A stretch of DNA of 64,000 nucleotides from Pedobacter roseus (GCF_014395225.1 NZ_CP060723.1:5394001-5458000); one strand, 5' to 3'. Counted from the stretch's first letter, positions 51,388 to 60,319 are shown. Translations and numbers: made by a program. The notes: generated from the letters alone by a model not told the origin.

Positions 51388-52453
51388 TGTTTATTGTATT
51401 CTTTTCCAATTCAGCTGTAAGCCTTTTCAATTCCTCTTCGAGCGCGTTTATTCTTTTTTCTACATCAGGGAGATGTTTGAAAATTACCGAGGCACGCATC
51501 CAGTTACGCAGTGGTTGCGCAGGACTTCCATGCCATTGTTTATTTTCTTCTGTAATGTTAAAGTTGATACCGGCCTGTGCACCAATCTGAGTGCCTTTAG
51601 CCAGGGTTAAATGCCCGGCAATACCCACCTGACCGCCAACAACACTGTTAGGGCCAATTTTTGTACTGCCTGAAATACCTGATTGTGCGGCTAAAACGGT
51701 ATTTTCGCCAATTTCTACGTTGTGTGCAATCTGGATCAGGTTATCGATTTTGGCGCCTTTTTTTACAATTGTCGATCCCATTGTAGCACGATCAACCGTT
51801 GTATTAGCACCAATTTCTACGTCGTCTTCAATAATGACGTTTCCAATTTGTGGTATTTTATTGTAAGTGCCGTCTTTTTGAGGCGCGAAACCAAAGCCAT
51901 CGCTACCAATAACAGTATTGGAGTGTATAGTAACCCTTTTGCCAATTGCTGAATTGTGATAGATTTTTACACCTGGGAAAAATGTACTGTTTTCGCCGAT
52001 TTTAGAGTTTGCACCTATAAAAGTTTGGGCATTTATTTTACATCCATCACCAATTTCTACATTTTCGGAAACGTAAGCAAAAGCATCAATAAATACATTT
52101 TTACCAATTTTTGCAGTTGGATGAACAAAAGCAAGCTTGTCGATGCCTGATTGCGCCGCTTGGGCATTTACGGCTTCATTATATTTATCCAGTAAAATAG
52201 TAAAGGCACTATATGGATTTTCTACACGGATTAAGGTGCTGGTATAAGGCTGTGTTGGAGCGAAATCTTTTGATACGATAACAACAGATGCCTGAGTAGA
52301 ATACAAAAAGTTTTCGTACTTCGGGTTAGAAAGAAAAGACAAAGAGCCTTCCTTCCCGTCTTCTATTTTAGAAAGTTCGGTAACGGCTACATCTGGGTTT
52401 CCGTCAATGGAACCGTTCAAAAACTGACTTATCTGCGTGGCAGTAAATTGCAT
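51377..52453 (-). CDS. lpxD: UDP-3-O-(3-hydroxyacyl)glucosamine N-acyltransferase
   Basis: 358 aa. N-terminal uridine-binding domain (QISQFLNGSIDGNPD, LSFLSNPKYENFLYSTQAS), then hexapeptide repeats with catalytic His in NLIQIAHNVEIGENT, and a C-terminal helical coiled segment (VEKRINALEEELKRL). Third lipid A step. First gene of lpxD-lpxC/fabZ-lpxA. Promoter -7 box ends 4 nt before its ATG, which suggests a leaderless mRNA or a start slightly further in. Confidence 0.96.
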   Translation of the reverse strand: MQFTATQISQFLNGSIDGNPDVAVTELSKIEDGKEGSLSFLSNPKYENFLYSTQASVVIVSKDFAPTQPYTSTLIRVENPYSAFTILLDKYNEAVNAQAAQSGIDKLAFVHPTAKIGKNVFIDAFAYVSENVEIGDGCKINAQTFIGANSKIGENSTFFPGVKIYHNSAIGKRVTIHSNTVIGSDGFGFAPQKDGTYNKIPQIGNVIIEDDVEIGANTTVDRATMGSTIVKKGAKIDNLIQIAHNVEIGENTVLAAQSGISGSTKIGPNSVVGGQVGIAGHLTLAKGTQIGAQAGINFNITEENKQWHGSPAQPLRNWMRASVIFKHLPDVEKRINALEEELKRLTAELEKNTINNER

Positions 52454-52457
52454 CGTA

Positions 52458-52487
52458 CAAAGGTATATGTTAAATTGATATGAACAA
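52458..52487 (-). promoter_or_regulatory. Promoter of the lipid A operon
   Basis: Minus strand TTG (52487-52485), 19 nt, TACCTTTG (52465-52458), then TACG and ATG. Confidence 0.75.
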
Positions 52488-52575
52488 AAAAACCTGCTAG
52501 GGTTAAGTGGTGTATATTTTACACAATTATAAGACTTAAAACGGCAGTAAAAGTTAAATATTTTGTTAAATAAGC

Positions 52576-53799
52576 TTAAATGCCCCTTGGATAACAGAGG
52601 ATATATTTTTCTACAGTTTTCTGCAGCGACTCCAGGTTGGATAAATCTGATGCCTTTGCAATATCTACAATATCGTTATTTTTCATCAAAATCTTGATAT
52701 TTCCAACCCCGGCGTTATATGCCCGGTTCTGGATCGAATCGGTAAAAACGAAATACCTTGCCTCTTCAGGTTTGATCTCCAATAGATTAACGGCTGCATC
52801 CTGTAAAAAGTTCACCCGGTCATCGCTCGCCTTTTCATTGCCCATTTCTACTTTGTAAAGATTCCTTGAAGTAAGCATTTTACAAAGCGTAGACAAAATT
52901 TTATCGGGATGTTTAACCCAAACCTTTACTGCTGCATAAATATCCTGGTCATCGAGATTGGTAAAATGTTCCAGGTTTTCGTGTTGCGCAAAAAAATTGG
53001 CTTCGTTGATATCGTTTTTTAAGAAATAATTTAATGATGGTGAAGCAAATAAGTTTTCGCCTGCTGCGGATAATTCTTTTGCACGTTCTAATAATTTCAC
53101 CAGGATCATCTCACCAGATATTACCGTTTTGTGCAGGTAAACCTGCCAATACATCAACCTGCGGGCAATTAAAAATTTCTCGATAGAGTAAATCCCTTTT
53201 TCTTCGATAACGAGGTCATCATCATAAACATTAAACATCTTGATGATCCGGTCGAAACTGATTACACCTTCGCTAACACCTGTAAAAAAGCTATCGCGGT
53301 TGAGGTAGTCCATTCTATCTAAATCGAGCTGACCTGAAATGAGTTGATGAAGGAATTTTTTAGGGTAAGTGCCGTTAAAAATTTCAATGGCGTGACTCAA
53401 TTTTCCTTCGAAATAGATATTCAGGTCGTTCATCAGCTTTGCTGAAATATCTTCATGCCTGATCCCGGTAACCAGAGAATGCTCTAGAGCATGCGAAAAA
53501 GGTCCGTGGCCGATGTCGTGCAGTAAAATGGCCAAAATGGCGGCTTCTTCTTCGCCTTCGGTTATGGTGTGACCTTTACTTTTTAACAGATTGATGGCCA
53601 AACTCATTAAATGCATGGCGCCCAAAGCATGGTGAAAACGGGTATGTAAAGCTCCCGGATATACCAAATGCGTCATCCCCAACTGTTTAATGTAGCGCAA
53701 GCGCTGGAAATATGGGTGCGAAATTACATCATACACCAATTCGGATGGAATACTGATAAATCCGTAAACCGGATCATTTATTATTTTCTTCTTGTTCAA
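52576..53799 (-). CDS. HD-domain phosphohydrolase (dNTPase/SAMHD1-like)
   Basis: 407 aa. HD signature: RFHHALGAMHLMSLAI, LLHDIGHGPFSHALEHSL (H...HD), and LDLDRMDYLNRDSFFTGVS with the final Asp. This class hydrolyses dNTPs or related nucleotides. N-terminus INDPVYGFISIPSELVYDVI is the usual start. It is upstream of lpxD on the same strand, an arrangement common in Bacteroidota, but lpxD has its own promoter. Confidence 0.93.
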   Translation of the reverse strand: MNKKKIINDPVYGFISIPSELVYDVISHPYFQRLRYIKQLGMTHLVYPGALHTRFHHALGAMHLMSLAINLLKSKGHTITEGEEEAAILAILLHDIGHGPFSHALEHSLVTGIRHEDISAKLMNDLNIYFEGKLSHAIEIFNGTYPKKFLHQLISGQLDLDRMDYLNRDSFFTGVSEGVISFDRIIKMFNVYDDDLVIEEKGIYSIEKFLIARRLMYWQVYLHKTVISGEMILVKLLERAKELSAAGENLFASPSLNYFLKNDINEANFFAQHENLEHFTNLDDQDIYAAVKVWVKHPDKILSTLCKMLTSRNLYKVEMGNEKASDDRVNFLQDAAVNLLEIKPEEARYFVFTDSIQNRAYNAGVGNIKILMKNNDIVDIAKASDLSNLESLQKTVEKYILCYPRGI

Positions 53800-53910
53800 T
53801 CGTTAAAAATAGTTAAATAGCTAGATACGGTACAAAAATTGCTATTTTTATTCACAGTTTGATTTACCTGCCAAAATTAAAGGGCAATACATACCTATTT
53901 TTACAAAAAC

Positions 53911-55464
53911 ATGCAAGAAACTAAGATATTATGGGCCGATGACGAAATCGACCTATTAAAACCACATATATTATTGTTGAATGATAAAGGTTATAATGTA
54001 ACCACATTTACCAATGGAAATGATGCTCTGGAAGCATTTGGAAAAGAACACTTCGACCTGGTTTTTTTAGATGAGAATATGCCGGGCATGAGTGGTATCG
54101 AAACGCTTTCTGCCATTAAAAATTTAAATCCTGATGTGCCGGTAGTTTTGATTACCAAAAGCGAGGAAGAAAATTTAATGGAAGATGCGATAGGCAGTAA
54201 AATTGATGATTATCTGATCAAACCTGTAAATCCCAAACAGGTATTGCTTACCATCAAAAAACTGATTGATAATAAACGTTTGGTAAGCGAAAAAACATCA
54301 ATGGCTTATCAACAGGATTTCCGCCGTTTGGGCATGACCCTGGGCGACAGGCTTAACTATGAAGAGTGGGTTGATGTATATAAAAAAATCGTTTTCTGGG
54401 AACTTGAATTAGAGAAGCTGGATGATCCTCAGATGCATGAAATTTTAACCATGCAGAAACAGGAGGCCAATACGCAGTTCACTAAATTTATTGAAGAAAA
54501 TTACCTCGACTGGATCAAGAACAAGGATAAAGCACCTTTACTTTCGAATGAATTGTTGAAGAAAAAGGCTTTTCCGCATATTAACGATACCACACCTGTA
54601 TTCTTTATCCTGATTGATAACCTGCGTTACGATCAGTGGAAAATTATTAATCCGTTAATTTCTGAATATTTCAGGATTGATGAAGAGGATATGTATACCA
54701 GTATTTTGCCAACGGCAACACAATATGCCCGTAACGCAATTTTTTCAGGTTTAATGCCTCTTGACATGGAGAAACGTTTTCCTCAGCTTTGGCAGAACGA
54801 TGATGATGAGGGTGGAAAAAATATGCACGAGGAAGCTTTTCTGGCCGATAACATTAAACGCAGCTTAAGAAAAGACTGTAAATTCAGTTACAATAAAATT
54901 TTAACCTTCGAGCAGGGAAAAGATCTGGTTGACCAAACCAATAACCTGTTACAGAACGATTTCAATGCCATTGTATTCAATTTTGTTGATATGCTGAGCC
55001 ATGCCCGTACTGATATGCAGATGATCAGAGAATTGGCTAATGACGATGCAGCTTACCGTTCGTTAACCTTATCATGGTTTGAGCACTCTCCACTTTGGGA
55101 TTTATTGAAAAAAATCTCTCAAAAACAGGTTAAAGTAATCATCACCACCGACCATGGAACTATTCGTGTTAAAAAACCGGTTAAGGTAATTGGCGATAGG
55201 AGCACAAACACCAATTTACGTTACAAACAGGGCAGAAACCTTAATTTTAATGCAAAAGAGGTGTTTTTAATCAAAAATCCACACGATGCTTTGTTGCCTA
55301 AGATCAACATCAGCAGCAGTTATATTTTTGCGAGAGAAGATAGTTATTTCGTTTATCCGAATAATTACAATCAATTTGTAAATTACTATAACGAAACCTT
55401 CCAGCACGGCGGGATCTCTTTAGAGGAAATGATTATTCCGGTAGTGACGTATTCGCCGAGGTAG
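53911..55464 (+). CDS. porX: PorX: response regulator with PglZ phosphatase domain (type IX secretion regulator)
   Basis: 517 aa. Receiver domain (1-125) with Asp in LVFLDENMPGMSGIET and Lys in YLIKPVNP; a linker; and a PglZ/alkaline-phosphatase-like domain (VFFILIDNLRYDQWKIINPL, ILPTATQYARNAIFSG, TTDHGTIRVKKPVKVIGDR). PorX acts with PorY and SigP to control the type IX secretion system in Porphyromonas gingivalis, and its PglZ domain hydrolyses phosphodiesters. It implies a T9SS elsewhere in the genome. Divergent from the HD gene. Confidence 0.95.
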   Translation: MQETKILWADDEIDLLKPHILLLNDKGYNVTTFTNGNDALEAFGKEHFDLVFLDENMPGMSGIETLSAIKNLNPDVPVVLITKSEEENLMEDAIGSKIDDYLIKPVNPKQVLLTIKKLIDNKRLVSEKTSMAYQQDFRRLGMTLGDRLNYEEWVDVYKKIVFWELELEKLDDPQMHEILTMQKQEANTQFTKFIEENYLDWIKNKDKAPLLSNELLKKKAFPHINDTTPVFFILIDNLRYDQWKIINPLISEYFRIDEEDMYTSILPTATQYARNAIFSGLMPLDMEKRFPQLWQNDDDEGGKNMHEEAFLADNIKRSLRKDCKFSYNKILTFEQGKDLVDQTNNLLQNDFNAIVFNFVDMLSHARTDMQMIRELANDDAAYRSLTLSWFEHSPLWDLLKKISQKQVKVIITTDHGTIRVKKPVKVIGDRSTNTNLRYKQGRNLNFNAKEVFLIKNPHDALLPKINISSSYIFAREDSYFVYPNNYNQFVNYYNETFQHGGISLEEMIIPVVTYSPR

Positions 55465-55469
55465 TTTGA

Positions 55470-55495
55470 GAGATTTGAGATGTTAGATTTGAGAC
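55470..55495 (+). repeat. 14-nt-period array after porX
   Basis: GAGATTTGAGATGTT followed by AGATTTGAGAC, two units with a 14-nt period, beginning 6 nt after the porX stop. Reverse complement of the hutI insert with two or three changes. Confidence 0.7.
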
Positions 55496-55653
55496 ACGAG
55501 ACCGGTCATTTTTCAATGGGAATTTCCTCTTGAACTTGTTTCAGGATTTGTTTCGTTAGAATAGTAGGCAAAAGCAATCATTGCAAGAAGAAATATGCCT
55601 ATATTTTGTTAAACTGAAGCGTTATTCTTAATTTTAATTAGATTTTAGACAAT

Positions 55654-55890
55654 ATGAATATTTCGATAACTCAACTATATGCACTTTTAAGCGAAAAGCT
55701 TGATAAGGATACTGCAGAGCAGTTAACCAGTTATATTGAGGCGAAAGTTGATAAAACCGTAATTGATAAAACCTCCCATTTGGCTTCTAAAGAAGATTTG
55801 GCAAATGCTAAAACTGATATGATTAAATGGTTTGTTGGCTTGTTTATAGCGTTGGCTTTAATGATTATCGGCCTTTACTTTAAAGGTTAA
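55654..55890 (+). CDS. Small coiled-coil, tail-anchored membrane protein
   Basis: 78 aa: a charged helical N-terminus (LLSEKLDKDTAEQLTSYIEA, SKEDLANAKTDMIKW) and one C-terminal membrane helix (FVGLFIALALMIIGLYF). The layout is like that of small DUF1640-type proteins with heptad repeats next to a single helix. Role unknown. Confidence 0.65.
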   Translation: MNISITQLYALLSEKLDKDTAEQLTSYIEAKVDKTVIDKTSHLASKEDLANAKTDMIKWFVGLFIALALMIIGLYFKG

Positions 55891-55957
55891 TTGTATAATT
55901 GCTCTGATGATGACTTATTCGTCGAGGTAAAGTTATGACTTACATGTTTAGTCGGTT

Positions 55958-56027
55958 GTCATCTTGAGCCTATCGAAAGACTTTCAATAATTTACAGGTT
56001 ATAGGCTTTCAACAAACTCAGCTTGAC
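55958..56027. repeat. Imperfect inverted element
   Basis: GTCATCTTGAGCCTATCGAAAG at 55958 pairs imperfectly (15 of 22) with CTTTCAACAAACTCAGCTTGAC ending 56027. Confidence 0.4.
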
Positions 56028-56040
56028 TAATTGCAAAACA

Positions 56041-56086
56041 AATAAAGGCAAAAGCAATGCAATTATGTATTACTTTTGCCTTTATT
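56041..56086 (+). promoter_or_regulatory. Perfect inverted repeat overlapping the tsaE -7 box
   Basis: AATAAAGGCAAAAG (56041-56054) and CTTTTGCCTTTATT (56073-56086) are exact complements. The right arm overlaps a -7 box TACTTTTG (56071-56078), and the ATG is 8 nt beyond. It may be an operator, a terminator for upstream transcription, or a leader hairpin. Confidence 0.65.
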
Positions 56087-56094
56087 CTTTAAAA

Positions 56095-56511
56095 ATGGAT
56101 ATCGAAGTAAATAGTTTAGCCGATTTACCTGTTGTGGCACAACAGCTTTCAGATTTTGCGGGCAGTGAAAAAGTCTTCATTTTTGAAGGCGATATGGGCG
56201 CAGGGAAAACCACTTTTATTAAAAATTTCTGTAAACATTTAGGAATTGCCGATGTGGTTTCGAGCCCAACCTATTCTATTGTAAATGAATATGAAAGTCC
56301 GAATGGACTTGTGTTTCATTTCGATTTTTACCGTATAAAAGATATCCGCGAGGCTTACGACCTGGGCTATGAGGAATATTTTTATGGCGGCGGTACCTGT
56401 TTAATCGAATGGCCTGAAAGGGTAGCTGAATTACTGCCAGAAAACTACATTAAAGTGGAGATAAAAGTGCTGGATGAAGACCGCAGATTATTCAAACTTT
56501 CGAAGGTATAA
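56095..56511 (+). CDS. tsaE: tRNA threonylcarbamoyladenosine synthesis ATPase TsaE
   Basis: 138 aa from ATG 56095. Walker A FEGDMGAGKTTFIKNF, switch SSPTYSIVNEY, HFDFYRIKD and IEWPERVAELLP are TsaE signatures. It works with TsaB-TsaD in t6A37 modification of tRNA. A frame extends 24 codons further upstream, but that part lies over the inverted repeat and is not conserved-looking. Confidence 0.94.
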   Translation: MDIEVNSLADLPVVAQQLSDFAGSEKVFIFEGDMGAGKTTFIKNFCKHLGIADVVSSPTYSIVNEYESPNGLVFHFDFYRIKDIREAYDLGYEEYFYGGGTCLIEWPERVAELLPENYIKVEIKVLDEDRRLFKLSKV

Positions 56512-56584
56512 CAATTAGTTATCAATAAATTAACAGAATTTCCGTACCTTGAACAACCTAAAACTACCAAAATATTAATTCAGC

Positions 56585-57811
56585 ATGGCTACAGGATTAC
56601 GCGAAGGAATGGCCGATATAGCTCGTCAAGGTTTGTTGCAAACGCAAGAGGCGAAGTTAGAAACCAGCAAAAAGAAAAACAGCCTTTACATAGGAATACC
56701 TAAAGAAATTTCTTTCCAGGAAAATAGAATTGCCTTAACTCCTTTATCAGTAGCTTTACTGGTAAATAATGGTCATCGGGTTGTTTTGGAAACGGGAGCC
56801 GGAATCGCAGCCAATTTTTCTGATACCGAGTATGCCGAGCAGGGTGCCAAAATTGCCTACGATAAAAAAGAGGTTTTCGACGCGGATATCCTGGTTAAAA
56901 TTGCACCTCCCATGTTAGAGGAAATTGAGCTGATGCACAAAGGGCAAACCCTTATTTCTTCATTGCAAACCGGCACTTTAAAGCAGGATTACCTTAAAGC
57001 TTTGATGCATAAAAAAATCAATGCGTTATGTTTTGAAAATCTCCGCGACGAAGGTAATATTTTGAGCGTAGTAAGAGCCATGAGCGAAATTGTTGGCTCT
57101 ACCTCTATATTAATCGCTGCCGAGTACCTGAGTAATGTAACAGGAGGTAAAGGACTAATGTTAGGAGGTTTTACTGGTGTGCCGCCGACTGAGATTGTTA
57201 TTTTAGGTGCAGGCACCGTTGGCGAATATGCAGCAAGGACAGCTTTGGCCTTAGGTGCCGAGGTGAAGGTTTTTGATAGTTCAATTTACCGTTTACGCCG
57301 CTTACAGAATAATTTAGGCAGCAGGGTATTTACCTCAGTAATGCAGCCTATCGTATTGAATAAAGCCATTATAACCTGTGATGTAGTGATTGGCGCTATC
57401 CGTGCCAGTCATGGCCGTAGCCCTTGTGTGGTAATGGAAGAAACTGTTGCGCGGATGAAACCACACTCTGTGGTAATTGATGTAAGTATTGATCAGGGTG
57501 GCTGTTTCGAAACTTCTGAAGTAACCAACCATACCAATCCGGTTTTCAGGAAATATGACGTGATCCATTACTGTGTACCCAATATTGCCTCGCGTGTGCC
57601 AAGAACGGCTTCTTATGCCTTAACTAATATTTTTGCGCCTATTTTATTGGATATTGGCGAATATGGAGGTTTAATGAACATGGTTTGGAACAACCCGGGT
57701 ATCCGCGAAGCACTGTATATTTACCAGGGAAACTGTACCAATAAAGACCTGGCCGATATGTTTAATCTGCCGTTCAAGGATCTTGAACTGTTGGTGGTTT
57801 CGAATCAATAA
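56585..57811 (+). CDS. ald: Alanine dehydrogenase
   Basis: 408 aa. Substrate region GIPKEISFQENRIALTPLSV, NAD site VVILGAGTVGEYAARTALAL (TEIVILGAGTVGEYAA), VDVSIDQGGCFETSE and HYCVPNIASRVPRTAS. It interconverts alanine and pyruvate with NAD. A ~30-residue N-terminal extension (MATGLREGMADIARQGLLQT) precedes the usual start, a Bacteroidota trait. The next genes also handle D-Ala-containing substrates. Confidence 0.94.
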   Translation: MATGLREGMADIARQGLLQTQEAKLETSKKKNSLYIGIPKEISFQENRIALTPLSVALLVNNGHRVVLETGAGIAANFSDTEYAEQGAKIAYDKKEVFDADILVKIAPPMLEEIELMHKGQTLISSLQTGTLKQDYLKALMHKKINALCFENLRDEGNILSVVRAMSEIVGSTSILIAAEYLSNVTGGKGLMLGGFTGVPPTEIVILGAGTVGEYAARTALALGAEVKVFDSSIYRLRRLQNNLGSRVFTSVMQPIVLNKAIITCDVVIGAIRASHGRSPCVVMEETVARMKPHSVVIDVSIDQGGCFETSEVTNHTNPVFRKYDVIHYCVPNIASRVPRTASYALTNIFAPILLDIGEYGGLMNMVWNNPGIREALYIYQGNCTNKDLADMFNLPFKDLELLVVSNQ

Positions 57812-57813
57812 AA

Positions 57814-57855
57814 GATGTAAGATGGACAATGTAAGACGGATGATGTGAGATGGAA
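57814..57855 (+). repeat. 14-nt-period array after ald
   Basis: Three clean units: GATGTAAGATGGAC, AATGTAAGACGGAT and GATGTGAGATGGAA, starting 2 nt after the stop. The last unit matches 1135-1148 at 13 of 14 bases. Confidence 0.75.
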
Positions 57856-57910
57856 ATATCTTGATACTTGTATCTAACATCTTGATACTTATTTCTTATG
57901 CTACTAAAAT

Positions 57911-58594
57911 ATGAAATTCAATCTGCTAGCTTTATTCTTTTTACTCTCGGTTGCTGTAAATGCCCAAAATAAACCAGTTGCGAAAAAAAAGCTGTTTATA
58001 GTAAATTCTTACAATCAATACCTGGCTTCTGTAAAATCGAATCCGAATAACGAGTTGGTTGAAATCAAAAAAGCCATTCCAAATATTAGGCTTGATATCC
58101 GCTACGCTACCAGGAATAATTTTATGCAACAGGTGATGTACAAACAGGCGAGGGCTTTTGCCCGGAAACCTGTGGTAGATGCCTTAAAGAAAATCCAAAA
58201 GGAATTAAATAAAAAAGGCTACGGTTTAAAAATATTCGATGGTTATCGTCCTTATGCCATTACGGTTGAGTTTTATAAAAAAGCAAGCGATAAAAATTTT
58301 GTGGCCAATCCGGCAAAAGGATCTAAACATAATAGGGGCTGCGCGGTAGATTTAACACTAATCAATCTGAAAACAGGTAAAGAATTGGTGATGCCAACGC
58401 CTTACGATAGTTTTTCGGCTGCTGCAGCGGCAAAATATGAAAAGGTATCACCCGAAGCCAGGAAAAACCGCGATTTCCTCATCGCCATCATGGGCAAGTA
58501 TAACATGAATGTACTGGAAAACGAATGGTGGCATTACGATTTCTCGGGGTGGAGAGGATATGATTTAATGGATATTCCTTTCGAGAAATTGTAG
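57911..58594 (+). CDS. VanX-like D-alanyl-D-alanine dipeptidase (M15D)
   Basis: 227 aa with a signal peptide (LLALFFLLSVAVNAQ). Zinc-site motifs SKHNRGCAVDLTL (SxHxxGxAxD) and ENEWWHYDF (ExxWH), with FDGYRPYAI carrying the catalytic Arg. It cleaves D-Ala-D-Ala; as an exported enzyme it more likely recycles wall peptides than confers vancomycin resistance, since no VanHA or VanRS genes are nearby. Lies downstream of alanine dehydrogenase. Confidence 0.92.
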   Translation: MKFNLLALFFLLSVAVNAQNKPVAKKKLFIVNSYNQYLASVKSNPNNELVEIKKAIPNIRLDIRYATRNNFMQQVMYKQARAFARKPVVDALKKIQKELNKKGYGLKIFDGYRPYAITVEFYKKASDKNFVANPAKGSKHNRGCAVDLTLINLKTGKELVMPTPYDSFSAAAAAKYEKVSPEARKNRDFLIAIMGKYNMNVLENEWWHYDFSGWRGYDLMDIPFEKL

Positions 58595-58635
58595 TTCATT
58601 AGTTCAATTGTCATTGGTTCATTAATGGGAATAAC

Positions 58636-58662
58636 CTTAATTTTCTTAACTGCTTAATGGTC
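58636..58662 (+). repeat. 27-nt dispersed repeat (copy 2)
   Basis: CTTAATTTTCTTAACT followed by GCTTAATGGTC, 26 of 27 identical to the reverse complement of 35908-35934. Confidence 0.7.
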
Positions 58663-58740
58663 ACCAGACTGAGAGCGTATAGCATACTTTTGTCATTTCT
58701 ATCCGATCGCGTCAGGTGGTAACAACTGACATCACTTGAA

Positions 58741-59241
58741 TTACAAATGGTGTGGCCTGCCATATTGATCCATTTTAACCTTTGCTTTATCTTCTTTTAC
58801 CGATAATTCGAAAATGTAATCATAATCATCGTCGGTTAATTCTTCTTTTGGTCTTTTACCACCAAGGGCTTCAATAATTTCGAGTACAGTATTGGAATGG
58901 GCTGCAACCATCACGGTTTTACCCACATAATTGGTTTTGATGCTATCCACAAGCGATTTAATGTCTTTATAGTTAATCACTTTTGGGATCACCAATGAAT
59001 CTAAGGTTTGATGGGTTCTTTTCGTTGGCGTGGCGAAGGCAACATCAAATTTTACCTTTTTTAAATATTTTGCTAAATCGGCGACACGGATTTTTCCTTC
59101 ATCCGATAGGCTAGGGTCAGTATCCTGTGGGTTTGATTTATCCTTTTCAGCATGTCTAACAATCCAGACGGTGGTGGTTTGTGCAGAAATTACATTAATA
59201 AAAAGTAGGCTTAACGACAGGAATACGAACAGTTTTTTCAT
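58741..59241 (-). CDS. Histidine phosphatase (SixA/phosphoglycerate-mutase-like), exported
   Basis: 166 aa with a signal peptide (LFVFLSLSLLFINVISAQ). Catalytic RHAEKDKS with the RHG-type motif, FATPTKRTHQTLD and VAAHSNTVLEII complete the branch-2 active site (His, Arg, Arg, His). Periplasmic phosphatase of unknown substrate. Divergent from the preceding VanX-like gene. Confidence 0.9.
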   Translation of the reverse strand: MKKLFVFLSLSLLFINVISAQTTTVWIVRHAEKDKSNPQDTDPSLSDEGKIRVADLAKYLKKVKFDVAFATPTKRTHQTLDSLVIPKVINYKDIKSLVDSIKTNYVGKTVMVAAHSNTVLEIIEALGGKRPKEELTDDDYDYIFELSVKEDKAKVKMDQYGRPHHL

Positions 59242-59278
59242 GTCATAAATATTGAAAAATTAATTGGATAAGAAAAGG

Positions 59279-60319
59279 TTAAAAATTTATGGCAGCGATT
59301 AGCTTTTCTATATCTTCTTTTTCATGCCAGCTGCTCAAAACAATTCGATTTATCGGTTCAGATTCGGGCTTTGGGTAAGGAAAAGATGAAATCAGGATAT
59401 TTTTTTTTAATAAGTCATCCACTAAAGTAGCATCCTGAGATAAGAATGCAGGAAATCCTGATTCAAATGCCCAGGTTGTATTTAAATTGGCTGTAAGTAA
59501 AGCTACATTTTCATGCAACTTTTTCAAGGCTTCACGATATATATATTCACCATGGATAAAAGCAAAAAGACTGGCTGCAGATGGAGGGGATGCCCCAACA
59601 AAAATGTTGCTGTTTTTTAGCTTTTCAATAATTGCATTCGAGCCCAAAACCAACCCGGCATCTACTCCAAGCGCTTTTGCCATAGAGGCCACAACTACCC
59701 GTTCGATATTAGCTTTAAGCGGAAGGTTGATAAATGCACCGATTCCATTATTGTTAATACCGATGCCATGTGAGTCATCAACAATTAAAATGATCTCTTT
59801 TTCCGCCTGTATTTCGGTTAAAAAGTTAAAATCATAAATTTCAGGAAAAAGATTGTTCATGGAGTTGCTGATCAGCACCCATTTTTTCTCTCCGGACGTA
59901 TTGATAAGGTTTATCGTTTCCTTCTTCCAGTTATTAAAGGTTTGCTGATTTGCCGGCTGATCAGTTAACCAGAGCGCAGGGTGAGTAGCCGGAGCATAAA
60001 TTACTTTACCTAATGCAGATAAAGCTTTAACGGTAAGCTGCGCGGCTAAATATCCGCTAGATGTAATGAGCGCAGCTTCTGTTCCATATCGTGCTGCAGC
60101 TACTTTTTCTGCCTCATCGTAAATACCCAGTTGAATATTGTTGGTACGGCTGGTGCCGTTATTTAATCCAAATTTTTTTACTCCTTCAATATATAAATCA
60201 ATGAAATCCTGATTTTGTGGAATGCCCAAATAAGCCGTTCCGCCAAAATACAAATAGGAGGTACCATCAATGTTTATTTTGTTCGAAAAGGGTTTGTCAA
60301 TTGATTTAAAATCTGGCAT
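59279..60319 (-). CDS. PLP-dependent aminotransferase class I/II-like protein (alpha-oxoamine synthase type)
   Basis: 346 aa. LYFGGTAYLGIPQNQDFIDL and SSGYLAAQLTV near the start, Asp-Ser-His DDSHGIGINNNGIGAF, and the PLP Lys in VVVASMAKALGVDAGLVLG. Resembles KBL/BioF/SPT-type enzymes that condense amino acids with acyl-CoA, but it is ~50 residues shorter, with a trimmed N-terminal segment. Its ATG overlaps the dacB-like stop by one base, so it is co-transcribed with that gene. Confidence 0.85.
   Translation of the reverse strand: MPDFKSIDKPFSNKINIDGTSYLYFGGTAYLGIPQNQDFIDLYIEGVKKFGLNNGTSRTNNIQLGIYDEAEKVAAARYGTEAALITSSGYLAAQLTVKALSALGKVIYAPATHPALWLTDQPANQQTFNNWKKETINLINTSGEKKWVLISNSMNNLFPEIYDFNFLTEIQAEKEIILIVDDSHGIGINNNGIGAFINLPLKANIERVVVASMAKALGVDAGLVLGSNAIIEKLKNSNIFVGASPPSAASLFAFIHGEYIYREALKKLHENVALLTANLNTTWAFESGFPAFLSQDATLVDDLLKKNILISSFPYPKPESEPINRIVLSSWHEKEDIEKLIAAINF

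Noticed and set aside
57814..57855. Tandem units considered as a CRISPR array
   Set aside because: The period is only 14 nt without spacers, and no cas genes are present.
57911..58594. VanX-like gene as a vancomycin-resistance determinant
   Set aside because: No VanH, VanA/B or VanRS genes nearby, and the protein has a signal peptide; a wall-turnover role is simpler.
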